Shown piece after piece: positions 41,973-50,923 of a DNA stretch of 58,312 nt. Origin of the DNA: Lentisphaeria bacterium (GTDB lineage: Bacteria > Verrucomicrobiota > Lentisphaeria > Victivallales > Victivallaceae); assembly GCA_017457105.1 (NCBI GenBank), contig JAFTIA010000052.1:1-58312 (forward strand). The letters are read 5' to 3'. The notes beneath the pieces are model-generated. The model saw nothing but the letters and a program-made list of their open reading frames with translations. It had not been told where the DNA came from and searched no databases. Within the stretch, counting starts at the first letter, position 1. Each line of letters begins with the position of its first letter. The translations under genes were made by a program, and so were the position numbers.

Positions 41973-43094
41973 TCAATTTGCCCGGTAAAGCCGGATCTCC
42001 CGCAGTCTGGCTTTGCCGTGGACAAGGAGCTGAAGCGTTATGATGCGGGAGAGCCATGTGGGGCGCAGCTGCAGTTCCACCCGGCTGCCATCCCGGTCCC
42101 TCCGGACTCCCGCAAGAACGGTATCTCTGCCGCAGGAGGCCCGGACTTCCAGTTGTGCCGGTTCTTCCAGCGTCAGTACCACCCGTAAATAATTCCCCGG
42201 CGGGTCCGGCAGCGGCAGACGGAGCGTTCCCGCTACGCCCGAATCCGCCCCTTCCAGCAGGGGGGCGATTTGAAGCGATCTGTCAGGCAGGATTTTGAAA
42301 AAGGGGTCTTCCGGTTCCGGGACCGGTTCAAAACCCAGTTTTGACCAGTTGGCGGCGTCCCATGTTTCCAACAGGCGGTACGCTGTTTCCGGGATCGTCA
42401 AAAGATCCGGGGATGGAAGGAGTGCAGATTCCCGGTAGAGCAGTTCTGCCGGTGCCGCAAAGACCACCGCCGGGCGGTTCAGCAGTTCTTTTTTGCCCGC
42501 ACAGATCAGATCTCCGGCAAGATACGCCCCGTTGCCGGAGTACGGCAAAAAGTCGGCATCCACGCCCGGCAGATCTTTTTTATCGCCGAAGACCAGGATT
42601 TTCCGGCTGTATTCCTCTTTGGGATACCGTTCATTCAACCGTTGCGCCAAAGGTTTTCTGCCGGGGCCCAATGGTTCGATCAATTCCATTTTTTCATCGG
42701 CAAAAAGTTTTTGCAGGAGATAAATATAGGGATCCGGTGCCAGTCCATTATTTGCGGCGGCAAAGGCTTTTTCAGCAGGAGAGGGATTGCGGACCACCAT
42801 AAAATCCACACCCAGTTCTTCACAGGCTTTCTGCACACTTTTCATGGCTTCCAGAAAATTGCCGAATTGGTTGTGGGAATAGACTTTATCCGTTCCGGAC
42901 CGATTGAATTTCTCCCTTGCCGGATGCAGGGCATCGCTCCAGGTATTGAATGTTCCGTAGCGGGAAAGTGCCTGTTCCGTCAGTGCGGCATCCTGTGTCA
43001 TATCCTCTTTGCGTGTGGCACCGCTTGCGGTCCACGCAAAAAGAAGAAGCAAAATCATCAAAATCTGCTGCATCAATAAAACCTTTCTTATCAT
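41973..43094 (-). CDS. Secreted protein of unknown function, remote AlgJ/AlgX-like layout
   Basis: A 373-residue protein with signal peptide MIRKVLLMQQILMILLLLFAW. The middle part (FLEAMKSVQKACEELGVDF, MVVRNPSPAEKAF, then LPYSGNGAYLAGDLI) recalls the order seen in AlgJ/AlgX SGNH-like domains, but the expected D-x-H at the second site reads PYSGNG, so activity is doubtful. The last ~120 residues look beta-rich, like a carbohydrate-binding fold. ATG 43094 overlaps the AraC stop by ATGA and gives the basic leader; ATG 43073 has a better ribosome site (AAAGG). Function unknown. Confidence 0.6.
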   Translation of the reverse strand: MIRKVLLMQQILMILLLLFAWTASGATRKEDMTQDAALTEQALSRYGTFNTWSDALHPAREKFNRSGTDKVYSHNQFGNFLEAMKSVQKACEELGVDFMVVRNPSPAEKAFAAANNGLAPDPYIYLLQKLFADEKMELIEPLGPGRKPLAQRLNERYPKEEYSRKILVFGDKKDLPGVDADFLPYSGNGAYLAGDLICAGKKELLNRPAVVFAAPAELLYRESALLPSPDLLTIPETAYRLLETWDAANWSKLGFEPVPEPEDPFFKILPDRSLQIAPLLEGADSGVAGTLRLPLPDPPGNYLRVVLTLEEPAQLEVRASCGRDTVLAGVRRDRDGSRVELQLRPTWLSRIITLQLLVHGKARLREIRLYRAN

Positions 43095-43954
43095 ACCCCG
43101 CCGGGGGACCGGGTGAATTCAGATGGCGACAATCCTGTTCTGCTGCGGAAAAAACGGGAAAAATCCGAAGGCCGGGCAAACCCGCACCTTTCTGCGATCT
43201 CCTTGACGGAATACGCTTGTTCCCGCAACATTTTTTTAGCGATGATCAGGCGGCAGTTCAGCAGGAAATCATAGGGGGGAACTCCGAGATAACGCCGGAA
43301 ACATTCCCGGAAATGGTCATAGGAAACATGATGCTCTTCCGCAAATGCCGCAAGATCCAGATGTTCCTGCGGGGCTTCCCTGATCCATTTTTCCGCCTCT
43401 TTTACGATGCGGAAAAGACGGGTATCCGCATGTTCCGCCCGGGCGCAGTCATACAGTTGGACAAGCAGTGATTCAAAAAGCGGCATTACCCGGTAACCGG
43501 TGGCGGGCGTGAGTGCCCGGAACTGCTGCCGGATCTCGTCAAACAAGTGTTCCAGCGGCTGGGGATTTTCCACCATATAAAAGTGTTCCCCGCCTGCCAG
43601 TTCGTCCAGAGCCTCCAATACTCTGCCGCTCCGTTCCCCGCGAAAGACGATCCAGCGGTTTTCCCGCATTGCCTTGCGGGGATTGCACCAGGCAAAGTAT
43701 TCATTTTCCCGGAGCCAATAGACAAAGGGGCGGCTGATTTCCCGGCACCGGTCTGCCTGCCGCCAGAATGTGTTTCCGTGAATGATCCCGATGGATACAG
43801 AACCGCCCCGTCCTGCCTGACAACGCATTTGCGGACATACCGGGCAGTTTAATTCTGTACTGGTTTCCCGGAACCCCGTTGGCGGGATCCGGGAATTGCC
43901 ATCATCCGGCGCGATCCCGCAGGAAGTGATATGCAGATCATCAAAGTAATTCAT
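43091..43954 (-). CDS. AraC-family transcriptional regulator
   Basis: A 287-residue protein. The C-terminal ~100 residues hold two HTH motifs (LAAFAEEHHVSYDHFRECFR and VKEIAERCGFARPSDFSRFF) ending RTGLSPSEFTR, the AraC signature. The N-terminal part has Cys residues (CPVCPQMRC, residues ~37-45), perhaps a metal or redox site, and GIIHGNTFWRQ. It is divergent from the sugar operon at 44129 across a 174-nt gap, the usual place for its regulator. Confidence 0.88.
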   Translation of the reverse strand: MNYFDDLHITSCGIAPDDGNSRIPPTGFRETSTELNCPVCPQMRCQAGRGGSVSIGIIHGNTFWRQADRCREISRPFVYWLRENEYFAWCNPRKAMRENRWIVFRGERSGRVLEALDELAGGEHFYMVENPQPLEHLFDEIRQQFRALTPATGYRVMPLFESLLVQLYDCARAEHADTRLFRIVKEAEKWIREAPQEHLDLAAFAEEHHVSYDHFRECFRRYLGVPPYDFLLNCRLIIAKKMLREQAYSVKEIAERCGFARPSDFSRFFRSRTGLSPSEFTRSPGGV

Positions 43955-44056
43955 AAAAACCTCTCATGAAAATACTGTAACCCAGTCTTCCGGAAAAGCA
44001 ATTTGAAAACAGAAGAAAAATCCACATTTTTGCATTGTAATCCTCAAATTTCATCA

Positions 44057-44084
44057 TTGCATTCCGGCAAAATCAGGATATACT
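44057..44084 (+). promoter_or_regulatory. Promoter of the sugar dehydrogenase/isomerase operon
   Basis: TTGCAT (44057-44062), 16 nt, TATACT (44079-44084), 44 nt before the ATG at 44129. TTGCAT also appears as TTTTGCATTG at about 44030, and ATTGCATTCCGG overlaps the -35 box, possible half-sites for the AraC protein. Confidence 0.5.
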
Positions 44085-44128
44085 ATTTTTGAAGGTATCA
44101 CCAAAAAAGCAAAGAAAGGATATTGGAT

Positions 44129-45136
44129 ATGCCAGAAAAGATCCGTTTCGGTTTCCTCGGGTTGGGAAAAATCGCCATGAGCGACCATATCCCGGCGTTA
44201 AAGGCACTTGCTGACCGTGTGGAAATCACTGCCGCCTATGACCCTGTTCCCGGAAAGGTGCAGAGCCAGTCTGCCATTGCCGGTATTGCTCCCAAGGTCT
44301 GCTGTTCCGAAGAGGATCTGCTTTCGCAGGATATCGATGCAGTGATCATTGCCACGCCCAATGTATTTCACTATCCTCAAACCATTGCCGCTTTGAAGGC
44401 GGGCAAGCATGTTCTGGTGGAAAAACCCATGAGTTTCTCCACCGCTCAAGCAGATGAAATGGTCAATCTTGCGCTGGAAAAAGGTCTTGTTCTTCAGGTC
44501 AATCAGTCCCGCCGGTACAATGCTCTTTTGCACGTGATCAAAAAGGAGATCGATAACGGCCTTATCGGGGACATTCTCCACTTCCGCAGTCAGCGCACTA
44601 TGACCCGCAGTCCGGAAATGAGCTGGTCCCTCGGGGCATACTGGTTCATCGACCCGGCTTATGAAGGGTCTCTGGTGGGGGATATTGCCGTTCACATGTC
44701 TGACGCCATGGATTGGTTCTGCGGCAGGACGGCATCTCTTTCCGCCGTGACCCGCAAGCGCAACCGCAAGGTGGAAGATGAAGTTTTTGTCCTGTTCAAT
44801 TACGAAAGTGGAGCCATCGGCACTATGGAATTGAGCTGGAACTTCCCCACCGGCTTCCGGTCCGATGAAATTTACGGAACCAAAGGGACCCTGCGGCTCT
44901 GCTGCGGAGGACTGGCATTTGAGTTTATTCCTGCCGGTTCCACTTCGCCCGTCAAAGTCTTTACAGCTCCCTCTGCCGGGACTGTTGCCAATTCCCAGGA
45001 GTGTTTTCTGGACGCCATTGCCACGGGTTCCAAAACGGCATGGGAATTTGGCCGCAACGCCATTGCTCTGGTGGAAGCCATCCGCCTTGCCGGGATTGAA
45101 AATCAGGTAAAGATCCCGGCGTATCGCAAGAAGTAA
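44129..45136 (+). CDS. Gfo/Idh/MocA-family oxidoreductase
   Basis: A 335-residue dehydrogenase: FLGLGKIAMSDHIPAL (Rossmann), VLVEKPMSFST (EKP), GSLVGDIAVHMSDAMDWFCG (D-x-x-x-H catalytic region: DIAVH). It is only distantly like the oxidoreductase at 40763. AAAGGA precedes ATG 44129; a TTG at 44123 is a weaker choice. It leads an operon with two sugar isomerase genes 24 and 23 nt apart. Confidence 0.88.
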   Translation: MPEKIRFGFLGLGKIAMSDHIPALKALADRVEITAAYDPVPGKVQSQSAIAGIAPKVCCSEEDLLSQDIDAVIIATPNVFHYPQTIAALKAGKHVLVEKPMSFSTAQADEMVNLALEKGLVLQVNQSRRYNALLHVIKKEIDNGLIGDILHFRSQRTMTRSPEMSWSLGAYWFIDPAYEGSLVGDIAVHMSDAMDWFCGRTASLSAVTRKRNRKVEDEVFVLFNYESGAIGTMELSWNFPTGFRSDEIYGTKGTLRLCCGGLAFEFIPAGSTSPVKVFTAPSAGTVANSQECFLDAIATGSKTAWEFGRNAIALVEAIRLAGIENQVKIPAYRKK

Positions 45137-45160
45137 AAAGTTTGATCAGGAGAATGAACC

Positions 45161-46018
45161 ATGAAAATCGGTGTAATGCCAAGCGGATATGGTGTCCCGC
45201 TTGAAGAAGGTATTCTCAAGGCTGCCGCCTGCGGAGCTGCCGGAGTGCAGATCAATGTCAGACAGCAGGATTCTATGATGATCGATTGGAGCGATGCGGA
45301 TATTGCCAAAGTTCTGACATGGTGCCGGGCGGCCGGTCTGGAAGTGACGGCTGTCTGCGGGGATGTTGGCGGCCATGATCTCCAGCTGAACGAACGGAAC
45401 ATGATCCGGGCTGAACAGCTTTGCCGTACGGTGGATCTGGCTCTGAAACTGGATACCCGGGTAGTGACTTCCCACATCGGTGCGATCCCGGAGGCGCAGG
45501 ACGATCCCACAAGAAAGAACATGGTTGCCGCTCTCCGCAAAGTGGCGGAATATGCCGCAGGTAAAGGTGTGACCATGGCCATCGAAACCGGGCCGGAATC
45601 CCCGGAAACTTTGTTGAGTTTTATTGAACAGGTGAATGTCCCCGGCGGGCTCGGGGTGAATCTGGATCCTGCCAATCTCCGGATGGTGGGATCTTTCTGC
45701 CCTGTTCATGCGGTGAAACTTTTGGGGAAATACATTGTTCACACCCATGCCAAGGATGGTGTCAATCTCACGCCCGGGAAGGCGTATGCCCGTTACGGGA
45801 TCTTCAATCCGGACGGAACACAGCGTGTTTTTGAAGGTGTCCCTGTCCCGGAATTCAAAGAAGTTCCGCTGGGGCAGGGGCAGGTTCCGTGGGATGAATA
45901 TCTGGCGGCACTGCGTGATGCCGGATTTGAGGGGTATCTGACTGTGGAACGGGAATGTGGAGACGATCCGTCAGCGGATATAAGCATGGCAGTTGATTTT
46001 TTGAAGTCCAGGATCTGA
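45161..46018 (+). CDS. Sugar phosphate isomerase/epimerase-family TIM barrel, first
   Basis: A 285-residue AP_endonuc_2 fold. The metal ligands are visible in order: MAIETG (Glu), VNLDPANL (Asp), IVHTHAKDG (His) and LTVERECG (Glu). This family isomerises or epimerises keto-sugars and inositols with a divalent metal. GGAG lies before the ATG. Together with the preceding dehydrogenase and the next isomerase it suggests oxidation, isomerisation and reduction of a sugar or polyol. Substrate unknown. Confidence 0.85.
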   Translation: MKIGVMPSGYGVPLEEGILKAAACGAAGVQINVRQQDSMMIDWSDADIAKVLTWCRAAGLEVTAVCGDVGGHDLQLNERNMIRAEQLCRTVDLALKLDTRVVTSHIGAIPEAQDDPTRKNMVAALRKVAEYAAGKGVTMAIETGPESPETLLSFIEQVNVPGGLGVNLDPANLRMVGSFCPVHAVKLLGKYIVHTHAKDGVNLTPGKAYARYGIFNPDGTQRVFEGVPVPEFKEVPLGQGQVPWDEYLAALRDAGFEGYLTVERECGDDPSADISMAVDFLKSRI

Positions 46019-46041
46019 ATCGAAAAGAAGGAGAATGAAAA

Positions 46042-46923
46042 ATGAAGATCGGTTTGAGTACTTACAGTTTGGTCGGGGCGTTCCGGGATGGTCGCCTGGA
46101 TCTCCCGGGCATCATCCGGACCATTGCCGAATGGGGCGGGGAACATGTGGAAGTGGTTCCGCCGGTGGATTTTATTGAAAATCCGGAACTGGTTCAGCAG
46201 GTGAAGGATACGGCGGCGGAATGCGGCATCCCGCTTTCCAGTTATACATTCGGTGCCAACTTTATCGGTATTACTGAAAATGAGGTTTTCCGTGACCGCA
46301 CAGAAGAAGAGCGTGCCGCAGAGATCGTCCGTGTCAAAAAACAGATCGATATCGCCGCCGAATTGGGTGTAAAGATCGTCCGGCATGATGTGGGGCACCG
46401 GCCGGTGGAAAATACCAGTGTTGCCCAGTTTGAAAAAGACCTGCCCATCGTGGCAGCCGCCTGCCGGGAAGTGGCAGATTACGCCAGCCAGTACGGCATT
46501 TGCACCAATCTGGAAAATCACGGCCGCCATTTTCAGGGCAGTGAACGGGTGCGCCGTTTGGTGGAAGCCGTTGACCGCAAGAATTTCAGCTGTTTTATCG
46601 ACGTTGGCAACTGCTGTGGTGTGGATGAAGATCCCTATTCTGCCGCACTGAACAATATTGATATTGTGACCATGTTCCACTTTAAGGACAATTACCTGCG
46701 CCGCTGGGTACCGGATCCGGAAAACTGGAGTCGCACCAAGCACGGGAACTATTGCAAAGGGTCCATTACCGGCTACGGAGACATTGATCTGCGCCGTATT
46801 GTCACATTGATCAAGGATAGCGGTTTTGACGGATTTGTTTCCATTGAGTTTGAGTGCCGTGATGTGGATTGCCTCTACGGTGCCAAACGCAGTCTGGAAT
46901 GTGTGAAAGCCTTGTTTGCGTAA
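46042..46923 (+). CDS. Sugar phosphate isomerase/epimerase-family TIM barrel, second
   Basis: A 293-residue member of the same fold: NLENHG (Glu), FIDVGNCCG (Asp), MFHFKDN (His) and VSIEFECRD (Glu) give the metal site. It is not a close copy of its neighbour, so the two should act on different intermediates. AAGGAG precedes the ATG. Last gene of the operon; a strong terminator follows. Confidence 0.86.
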   Translation: MKIGLSTYSLVGAFRDGRLDLPGIIRTIAEWGGEHVEVVPPVDFIENPELVQQVKDTAAECGIPLSSYTFGANFIGITENEVFRDRTEEERAAEIVRVKKQIDIAAELGVKIVRHDVGHRPVENTSVAQFEKDLPIVAAACREVADYASQYGICTNLENHGRHFQGSERVRRLVEAVDRKNFSCFIDVGNCCGVDEDPYSAALNNIDIVTMFHFKDNYLRRWVPDPENWSRTKHGNYCKGSITGYGDIDLRRIVTLIKDSGFDGFVSIEFECRDVDCLYGAKRSLECVKALFA

Positions 46924-46944
46924 GTTTCCCGGCAAAAAAAAAGA

Positions 46945-46977
46945 GCGCATGGCTGAATGCAGTCATGCGCCTTTTTT
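46945..46977. terminator. Two-way terminator between the isomerase operon and ilvB
   Basis: An 11-bp stem GCGCATGGCTG/CAGTCATGCGC (one G-T pair) with loop AATG. It ends in TTTTTT on the plus strand, and the A run at 46934-46942 gives a T run on the minus strand. It shares GCAGTCATGCG with the hairpin at 40692-40730. Confidence 0.85.
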
Positions 46978-46985
46978 GTCCGCTT

Positions 46986-48707
46986 TTATTCCCGGATCAG
47001 GGCGGAGAGATCTTTCCCCGGCGGGATCATGGGAAGAACATGGTCCTCATATCCGGTACGGATATCCAGAAGATACGGCCCCTCACTGGCAAGCATTTCC
47101 AGGAGGGCCGCCTCCACTTCTTCCCGGCTGTTTACGGTTCTTCCCGGGATGCCGTACCCCGAAGCGATGGTGACAAAGTCCGGGAAAGGTTCGCCCCGCT
47201 GGTCATCTTTGCAGCCGCCTTTGCAGCGGCCCAGCACGGTATTTCCCCGGTTGCCCCGGTAGAAACGGTCTTCCCACTGCGCCACCATGCCAAGATACTG
47301 GTTGTTCAAAATCACGATTTTGACCGGAATATCTTCCACTGCCAGCGTTCCCAATTCCTGAATATTCATCTGGAAACTGCCATCGCCGTCAATATTGATC
47401 ACGGTTTTTTCCGGGCAGGCGACTTTGGCCCCCATGGCCGCCGGAAGTCCGAAGCCCATGGCGCCCAAACCGCCGGATGTCAAAAGTTGCCGGGGTTGGG
47501 AATATTGGTAAAATTGCGCCGCCCACATCTGATGCTGCCCCACGCCGGGGACAATGACCGCCTTGCCGCCGGTCAGCCGGGACAAAGTTTCGATCACAAA
47601 CTGCGGCTGGGGACGGGACAGATCTTCTTTGTACGAAAGAGGATACTGTTTTTTCCACCCGTCGATCTGGGCAAACCAGTCCGCCCGTTCCCGGTGGACG
47701 GGATTTGCCGTCAGGCGGCGGAGAACTTCTCCGGCATCGGCGATCATTCCCAGATCCACCCGGCGGTTTTTGTTCAATTCCGATTCATCCACATCCACAT
47801 GGACAATTTCCGCACGGGGGGCAAATTTGGCAGGGTCACCGGTCACCCGGTCGTCAAAACGGACACCGAACGCCAGCAAAAGATCACACTGCTGGACGGC
47901 TTTATTGGCATACACCGTTCCGTGCATCCCAAGCCAGCTTAAACTCAAAGGATCATCCTGCGGAAACGCTCCGATCCCCATAAGTGTTGTTGTAACAGGT
48001 ACATTCCATGCCCGGGCAAAATCCTGCAACGCCTGCGAGGCCCCGGAACTGATGATGCCGCCTCCCACATACAAACAGGGGCGGTATGCCCGCTGGAGCA
48101 TTTCCCGGATCCTGGCAATATCCTCCTCCCGAATGGGCGGGATGGTATGGCACGCTTTGGCGGAAACTTTGTTCCAATCCGGCGTACACTGCTGCTGTTG
48201 GACATTTTTGGGAATATCCACCACCACCGGTCCCGGTCGGCCGGAACCTGCCAGCTCAAATGCCTGATCCATGATCTCCGGAATATCTGCCGCATCCAGC
48301 ACAAGGAAACTGTGTTTAACGATAGGGCGGGTCACGCCGATGATATCTGTTTCCTGAAACGCATTTCTGCCGATGGCACTGGAGGGAACCTGCCCGGTGA
48401 TGAACACGGTGGGGACAGAGTCCATATACGCATCCGCGATCCCGCTGACCAGATTGGTCGCCCCCGGGCCGCTGGTGGCCATGCAGACCCCGATTTTGCC
48501 GGTGGCACGGGCGTAACCCCCTGCCGCAAAGGCTCCTCCCTGTTCATGGCGGGGAAGAATGACCCGGATCTTCGATTTGGACAAAGCCTGATGCAGTTCG
48601 ATCGCCTGTCCGCCCGGATAGGCAAAGATCGTATCCACTCCATGCCGTTCCAGACAACGGATGACGATTTGGCTTCCCTTCATGGGTGCTGTTTGCGTAT
48701 GTGACAT
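46986..48707 (-). CDS. ilvB: Acetolactate synthase, large (catalytic) subunit
   Basis: A 573-residue TPP enzyme. FAYPGGQAIELHQAL, then PRHEQGGAFAAGGYARATG with the TPP-activating Glu55, MATSGPGATNLVSGIADA, GQVPSSAIGRNAFQETDIIGV-like and the C-terminal TPP site (NIDGDGSFQMNIQELGT, NNQYLGMVAQWE) are all those of AHAS. It condenses pyruvate (or pyruvate and 2-ketobutyrate) in branched amino-acid synthesis. No ilvN regulatory-subunit gene is adjacent on either side. Confidence 0.94.
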   Translation of the reverse strand: MSHTQTAPMKGSQIVIRCLERHGVDTIFAYPGGQAIELHQALSKSKIRVILPRHEQGGAFAAGGYARATGKIGVCMATSGPGATNLVSGIADAYMDSVPTVFITGQVPSSAIGRNAFQETDIIGVTRPIVKHSFLVLDAADIPEIMDQAFELAGSGRPGPVVVDIPKNVQQQQCTPDWNKVSAKACHTIPPIREEDIARIREMLQRAYRPCLYVGGGIISSGASQALQDFARAWNVPVTTTLMGIGAFPQDDPLSLSWLGMHGTVYANKAVQQCDLLLAFGVRFDDRVTGDPAKFAPRAEIVHVDVDESELNKNRRVDLGMIADAGEVLRRLTANPVHRERADWFAQIDGWKKQYPLSYKEDLSRPQPQFVIETLSRLTGGKAVIVPGVGQHQMWAAQFYQYSQPRQLLTSGGLGAMGFGLPAAMGAKVACPEKTVINIDGDGSFQMNIQELGTLAVEDIPVKIVILNNQYLGMVAQWEDRFYRGNRGNTVLGRCKGGCKDDQRGEPFPDFVTIASGYGIPGRTVNSREEVEAALLEMLASEGPYLLDIRTGYEDHVLPMIPPGKDLSALIRE

Positions 48708-48737
48708 TTTTTTTTAACTCCCGATTTTATCACCGTA

Positions 48738-48765
48738 AATATAGCATAAAATTACGGAAATGCAA
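48738..48765 (-). promoter_or_regulatory. Promoter of ilvB
   Basis: On the minus strand TTGCAT (48760-48765), 16 nt, TATATT (48738-48743), 30 nt before the ATG at 48707. No leader peptide or T-box is visible in so short a space. Confidence 0.6.
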
Positions 48766-48782
48766 TCACGCAGACCGGGGAT

Positions 48783-48826
48783 AAAAACGGCATCAGACTT
48801 CCCGGAAAACGGGATGAATGATGCCG
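48783..48826 (-). terminator. Terminator of the eda-side minus-strand unit
   Basis: Stem CGGCATCA (48788-48795)/TGATGCCG (48819-48826) with an inner CCCG/CGGG pair (48801-48804, 48810-48813). On the minus strand TTTTT follows (48783-48787). It overlaps no gene. Confidence 0.75.
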
Positions 48827-48875
48827 CTTATACCGGGCATGGCGATGTTGGATGCCATACCCTTTTGCCGGGAGA

Positions 48876-49532
48876 TCAGCCCCGGGCAAGCTGGACAGCT
48901 TCCGCCGCCAGTTTTTCGATCTTATCCCAGGCGCCCTCCTTGATGTCCGAGGACTTGCCCAGCCAGGTGCCGCCCACCGCCGCGACCTGCGGGATGGCAA
49001 GGTATTCCTGTGCATTGGCAGTGGTCACGCCGCCGGTAGGCATGAACTTGATGCCCAGATGCTTGTAGGGCGCGATGATGCTGCTGAGCATCTTGATGCC
49101 GCCCGCAGCTTCCGCCGGGAAGAACTTCAGCATGGAGCAGCCCAGTTCAAAGGCCTGTTCCACTTCAGAAGGCGTGCAGATCCCGGGGCTGAAAGCAAAG
49201 TTGCAGCGGGCCGCTTCTTTCACCACGGTGGGGTTGAAGCCGGGAGCCACGGCGAACTTGGCACCGGCAGCAAAGGCACGGTGCAGGTCGTAAACGTTCA
49301 GCACCGTACCGGCTCCCACCAGCAGATCCGGGAACTGGTTGGAGACTTCTTTGATGACTTCCGGGGCCGCCTTGGTACGGAAGGTGATTTCGGCACCTTT
49401 CAGGCCGATGCGGTTGAAGATCTCACAAATCTTCACACCGTCTTCCACGGATTCCAAAGCCAGCACCGGGACGATGCGGATGGCGCTCAAGGCGTCTGCC
49501 GTCTGCTTCTGCAGTTCCTGAAAACAACTCAT
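48876..49532 (-). CDS. eda: 2-dehydro-3-deoxy-phosphogluconate/4-hydroxy-2-oxoglutarate aldolase
   Basis: A 218-residue class I aldolase: GAEITFRT with catalytic Glu49, LLVGAGTVLN, VAPGFNPTVV, SPGICTPSE and MLKFFPAE whose Lys136 forms the Schiff base; FMPTGGV and AVGGTWL bind the phosphate. It splits KDPG into pyruvate and glyceraldehyde 3-phosphate. Although catabolic, it is the last gene of a unit with PEGA, FHA and DUF192 genes (11 nt after the PEGA stop); base composition at the 3' end is a little more GC-rich and uses C-ending codons more, which suggests high expression. Confidence 0.92.
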   Translation of the reverse strand: MSCFQELQKQTADALSAIRIVPVLALESVEDGVKICEIFNRIGLKGAEITFRTKAAPEVIKEVSNQFPDLLVGAGTVLNVYDLHRAFAAGAKFAVAPGFNPTVVKEAARCNFAFSPGICTPSEVEQAFELGCSMLKFFPAEAAGGIKMLSSIIAPYKHLGIKFMPTGGVTTANAQEYLAIPQVAAVGGTWLGKSSDIKEGAWDKIEKLAAEAVQLARG

Positions 49533-49543
49533 ATCATACCTCC

Positions 49544-50923
49544 TTATTCGTTGATGTCAAGGAATTTGATGGATTTTAACTGGTTTTTGTCAATTTCATA
49601 ACGGATTCCCCGCTGGGGACCGAAAAGGATAATTTTTTCCGATTCCCCGTAAATCATGCCGATTTCTGTTTTCCCGGTATCTTTCCACATGATTTCAGCA
49701 TTGGGGACCCACAATTCGATCCGTTTCGGCCGGGTGATTTTGCCTTTCTGGACCCGGATCCGGCGAATTTCCGGATTGGTGCGTTTGTGGACTGCTTTTA
49801 CAATATAAACTCCGGGGGAAAGATTATGTATGGGAATAAGTTTTGTCTGGGTTTTGCCTTCTCCCTGTTCCACCACGCCGACTTCCCGGCCGTTCAAAAA
49901 GACTTTTACCCCTGCCGGAAATACATTCAGTTCGATTCCGCCCTGACTGCTTGCCAGAATGAATTCCTTCTTCAGCGTGTCGCCCGGAGCCAATTCCACG
50001 GAATCTTCCACCTGATCAAAGCCGTCGTGGGAAACAACGATTTTATATTTCCCGGCGGGCAGATCTTTCAAGTTCAGCGGTGTAACGCCGCGCAACTGAT
50101 CATTCAGGAAAACCTGTGCCCCGGTCGGTTCGGAAATCACATTCAGATTGCTGGGACTGACCGTCAGCGTTACATCCTTTTCCGTAAGTTTGCCTTTCAG
50201 AAGCGTAATATGCCCCTCATAAGGCAAATAGCCATCCCGCTGAAGACGGATGGCGTGACTGCCGACGGCACAAGTCCCCCGATAGGGGGTTACACCGATG
50301 AACTGATTGTCGATAAAAAGACGGGCCTGGGCAGGCGTGCTGTTGACCAGCAACTGCCCGATATTGGACTGCAGATCCGCATGGACGATCATGGGGCTGC
50401 TGTCACGAATCTCCCAGGAAACTGTTACATCAGCATAATTGGGGCTCTTCAACTGAACTTCATGCTTGCCAACGGGGAGGTCCGTAAGAACCATGGGGGT
50501 CACGCCGAGATCCCTGCCATCCTGAATGATTTTTGCCGTATTCGGATTGCTTTGGAGCAGAACCGTTCCGCCATGGGGTGTCAACTCGATCTGCTTGGAA
50601 TCCATGGTGTATTTTTCCCACCGGACTGTACCGTCAAGTCCGGATACAGGCACGGTGATCCCGGAGGACTGCACCCGGCAGGAGAACCACGCCGGAGCAT
50701 GTCCGGGTTTTTCGATCCGGAAAAGGTATGTGCCTGCTGTCATGCGGAAATTGTGCGGCAAATCAAATTTTTTCCCGGCCACATAAGCAACTGCGCCTTC
50801 CGGATAGGAAGTCAATTTCAGTGTATGAGTTTTTGCTTTTTCCGTACTTTTTTCCGGTTGGCAACCGGTAAGAAGAAGTAGAAATGCCGGAATGATGAAG
50901 ATGGACCAAATCAAATATTTCAT
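49544..50923 (-). CDS. Lipoprotein with five PEGA-type repeats
   Basis: A 459-residue lipoprotein (signal MKYLIWSIFIIPAFLLLLTGC with the lipobox Cys20-21). PEGA-like beta units start near residues 37 (TSYPEGAVAYVAG), 123 (LQSNPNTAKIIQDG), 190 (VNSTPAQARLFIDN), 260 (ISEPTGAQVFLND) and 330 (NVFPAGVKVFLNG); each ends with a GxxxVxL-type strand. The final ~60 residues differ (WKDTGKTEIGMIYGESEK). PEGA repeats occur in surface and S-layer-like proteins. The gene overlaps the FHA gene by ATGA, so the two are likely made together. Confidence 0.83.
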   Translation of the reverse strand: MKYLIWSIFIIPAFLLLLTGCQPEKSTEKAKTHTLKLTSYPEGAVAYVAGKKFDLPHNFRMTAGTYLFRIEKPGHAPAWFSCRVQSSGITVPVSGLDGTVRWEKYTMDSKQIELTPHGGTVLLQSNPNTAKIIQDGRDLGVTPMVLTDLPVGKHEVQLKSPNYADVTVSWEIRDSSPMIVHADLQSNIGQLLVNSTPAQARLFIDNQFIGVTPYRGTCAVGSHAIRLQRDGYLPYEGHITLLKGKLTEKDVTLTVSPSNLNVISEPTGAQVFLNDQLRGVTPLNLKDLPAGKYKIVVSHDGFDQVEDSVELAPGDTLKKEFILASSQGGIELNVFPAGVKVFLNGREVGVVEQGEGKTQTKLIPIHNLSPGVYIVKAVHKRTNPEIRRIRVQKGKITRPKRIELWVPNAEIMWKDTGKTEIGMIYGESEKIILFGPQRGIRYEIDKNQLKSIKFLDINE

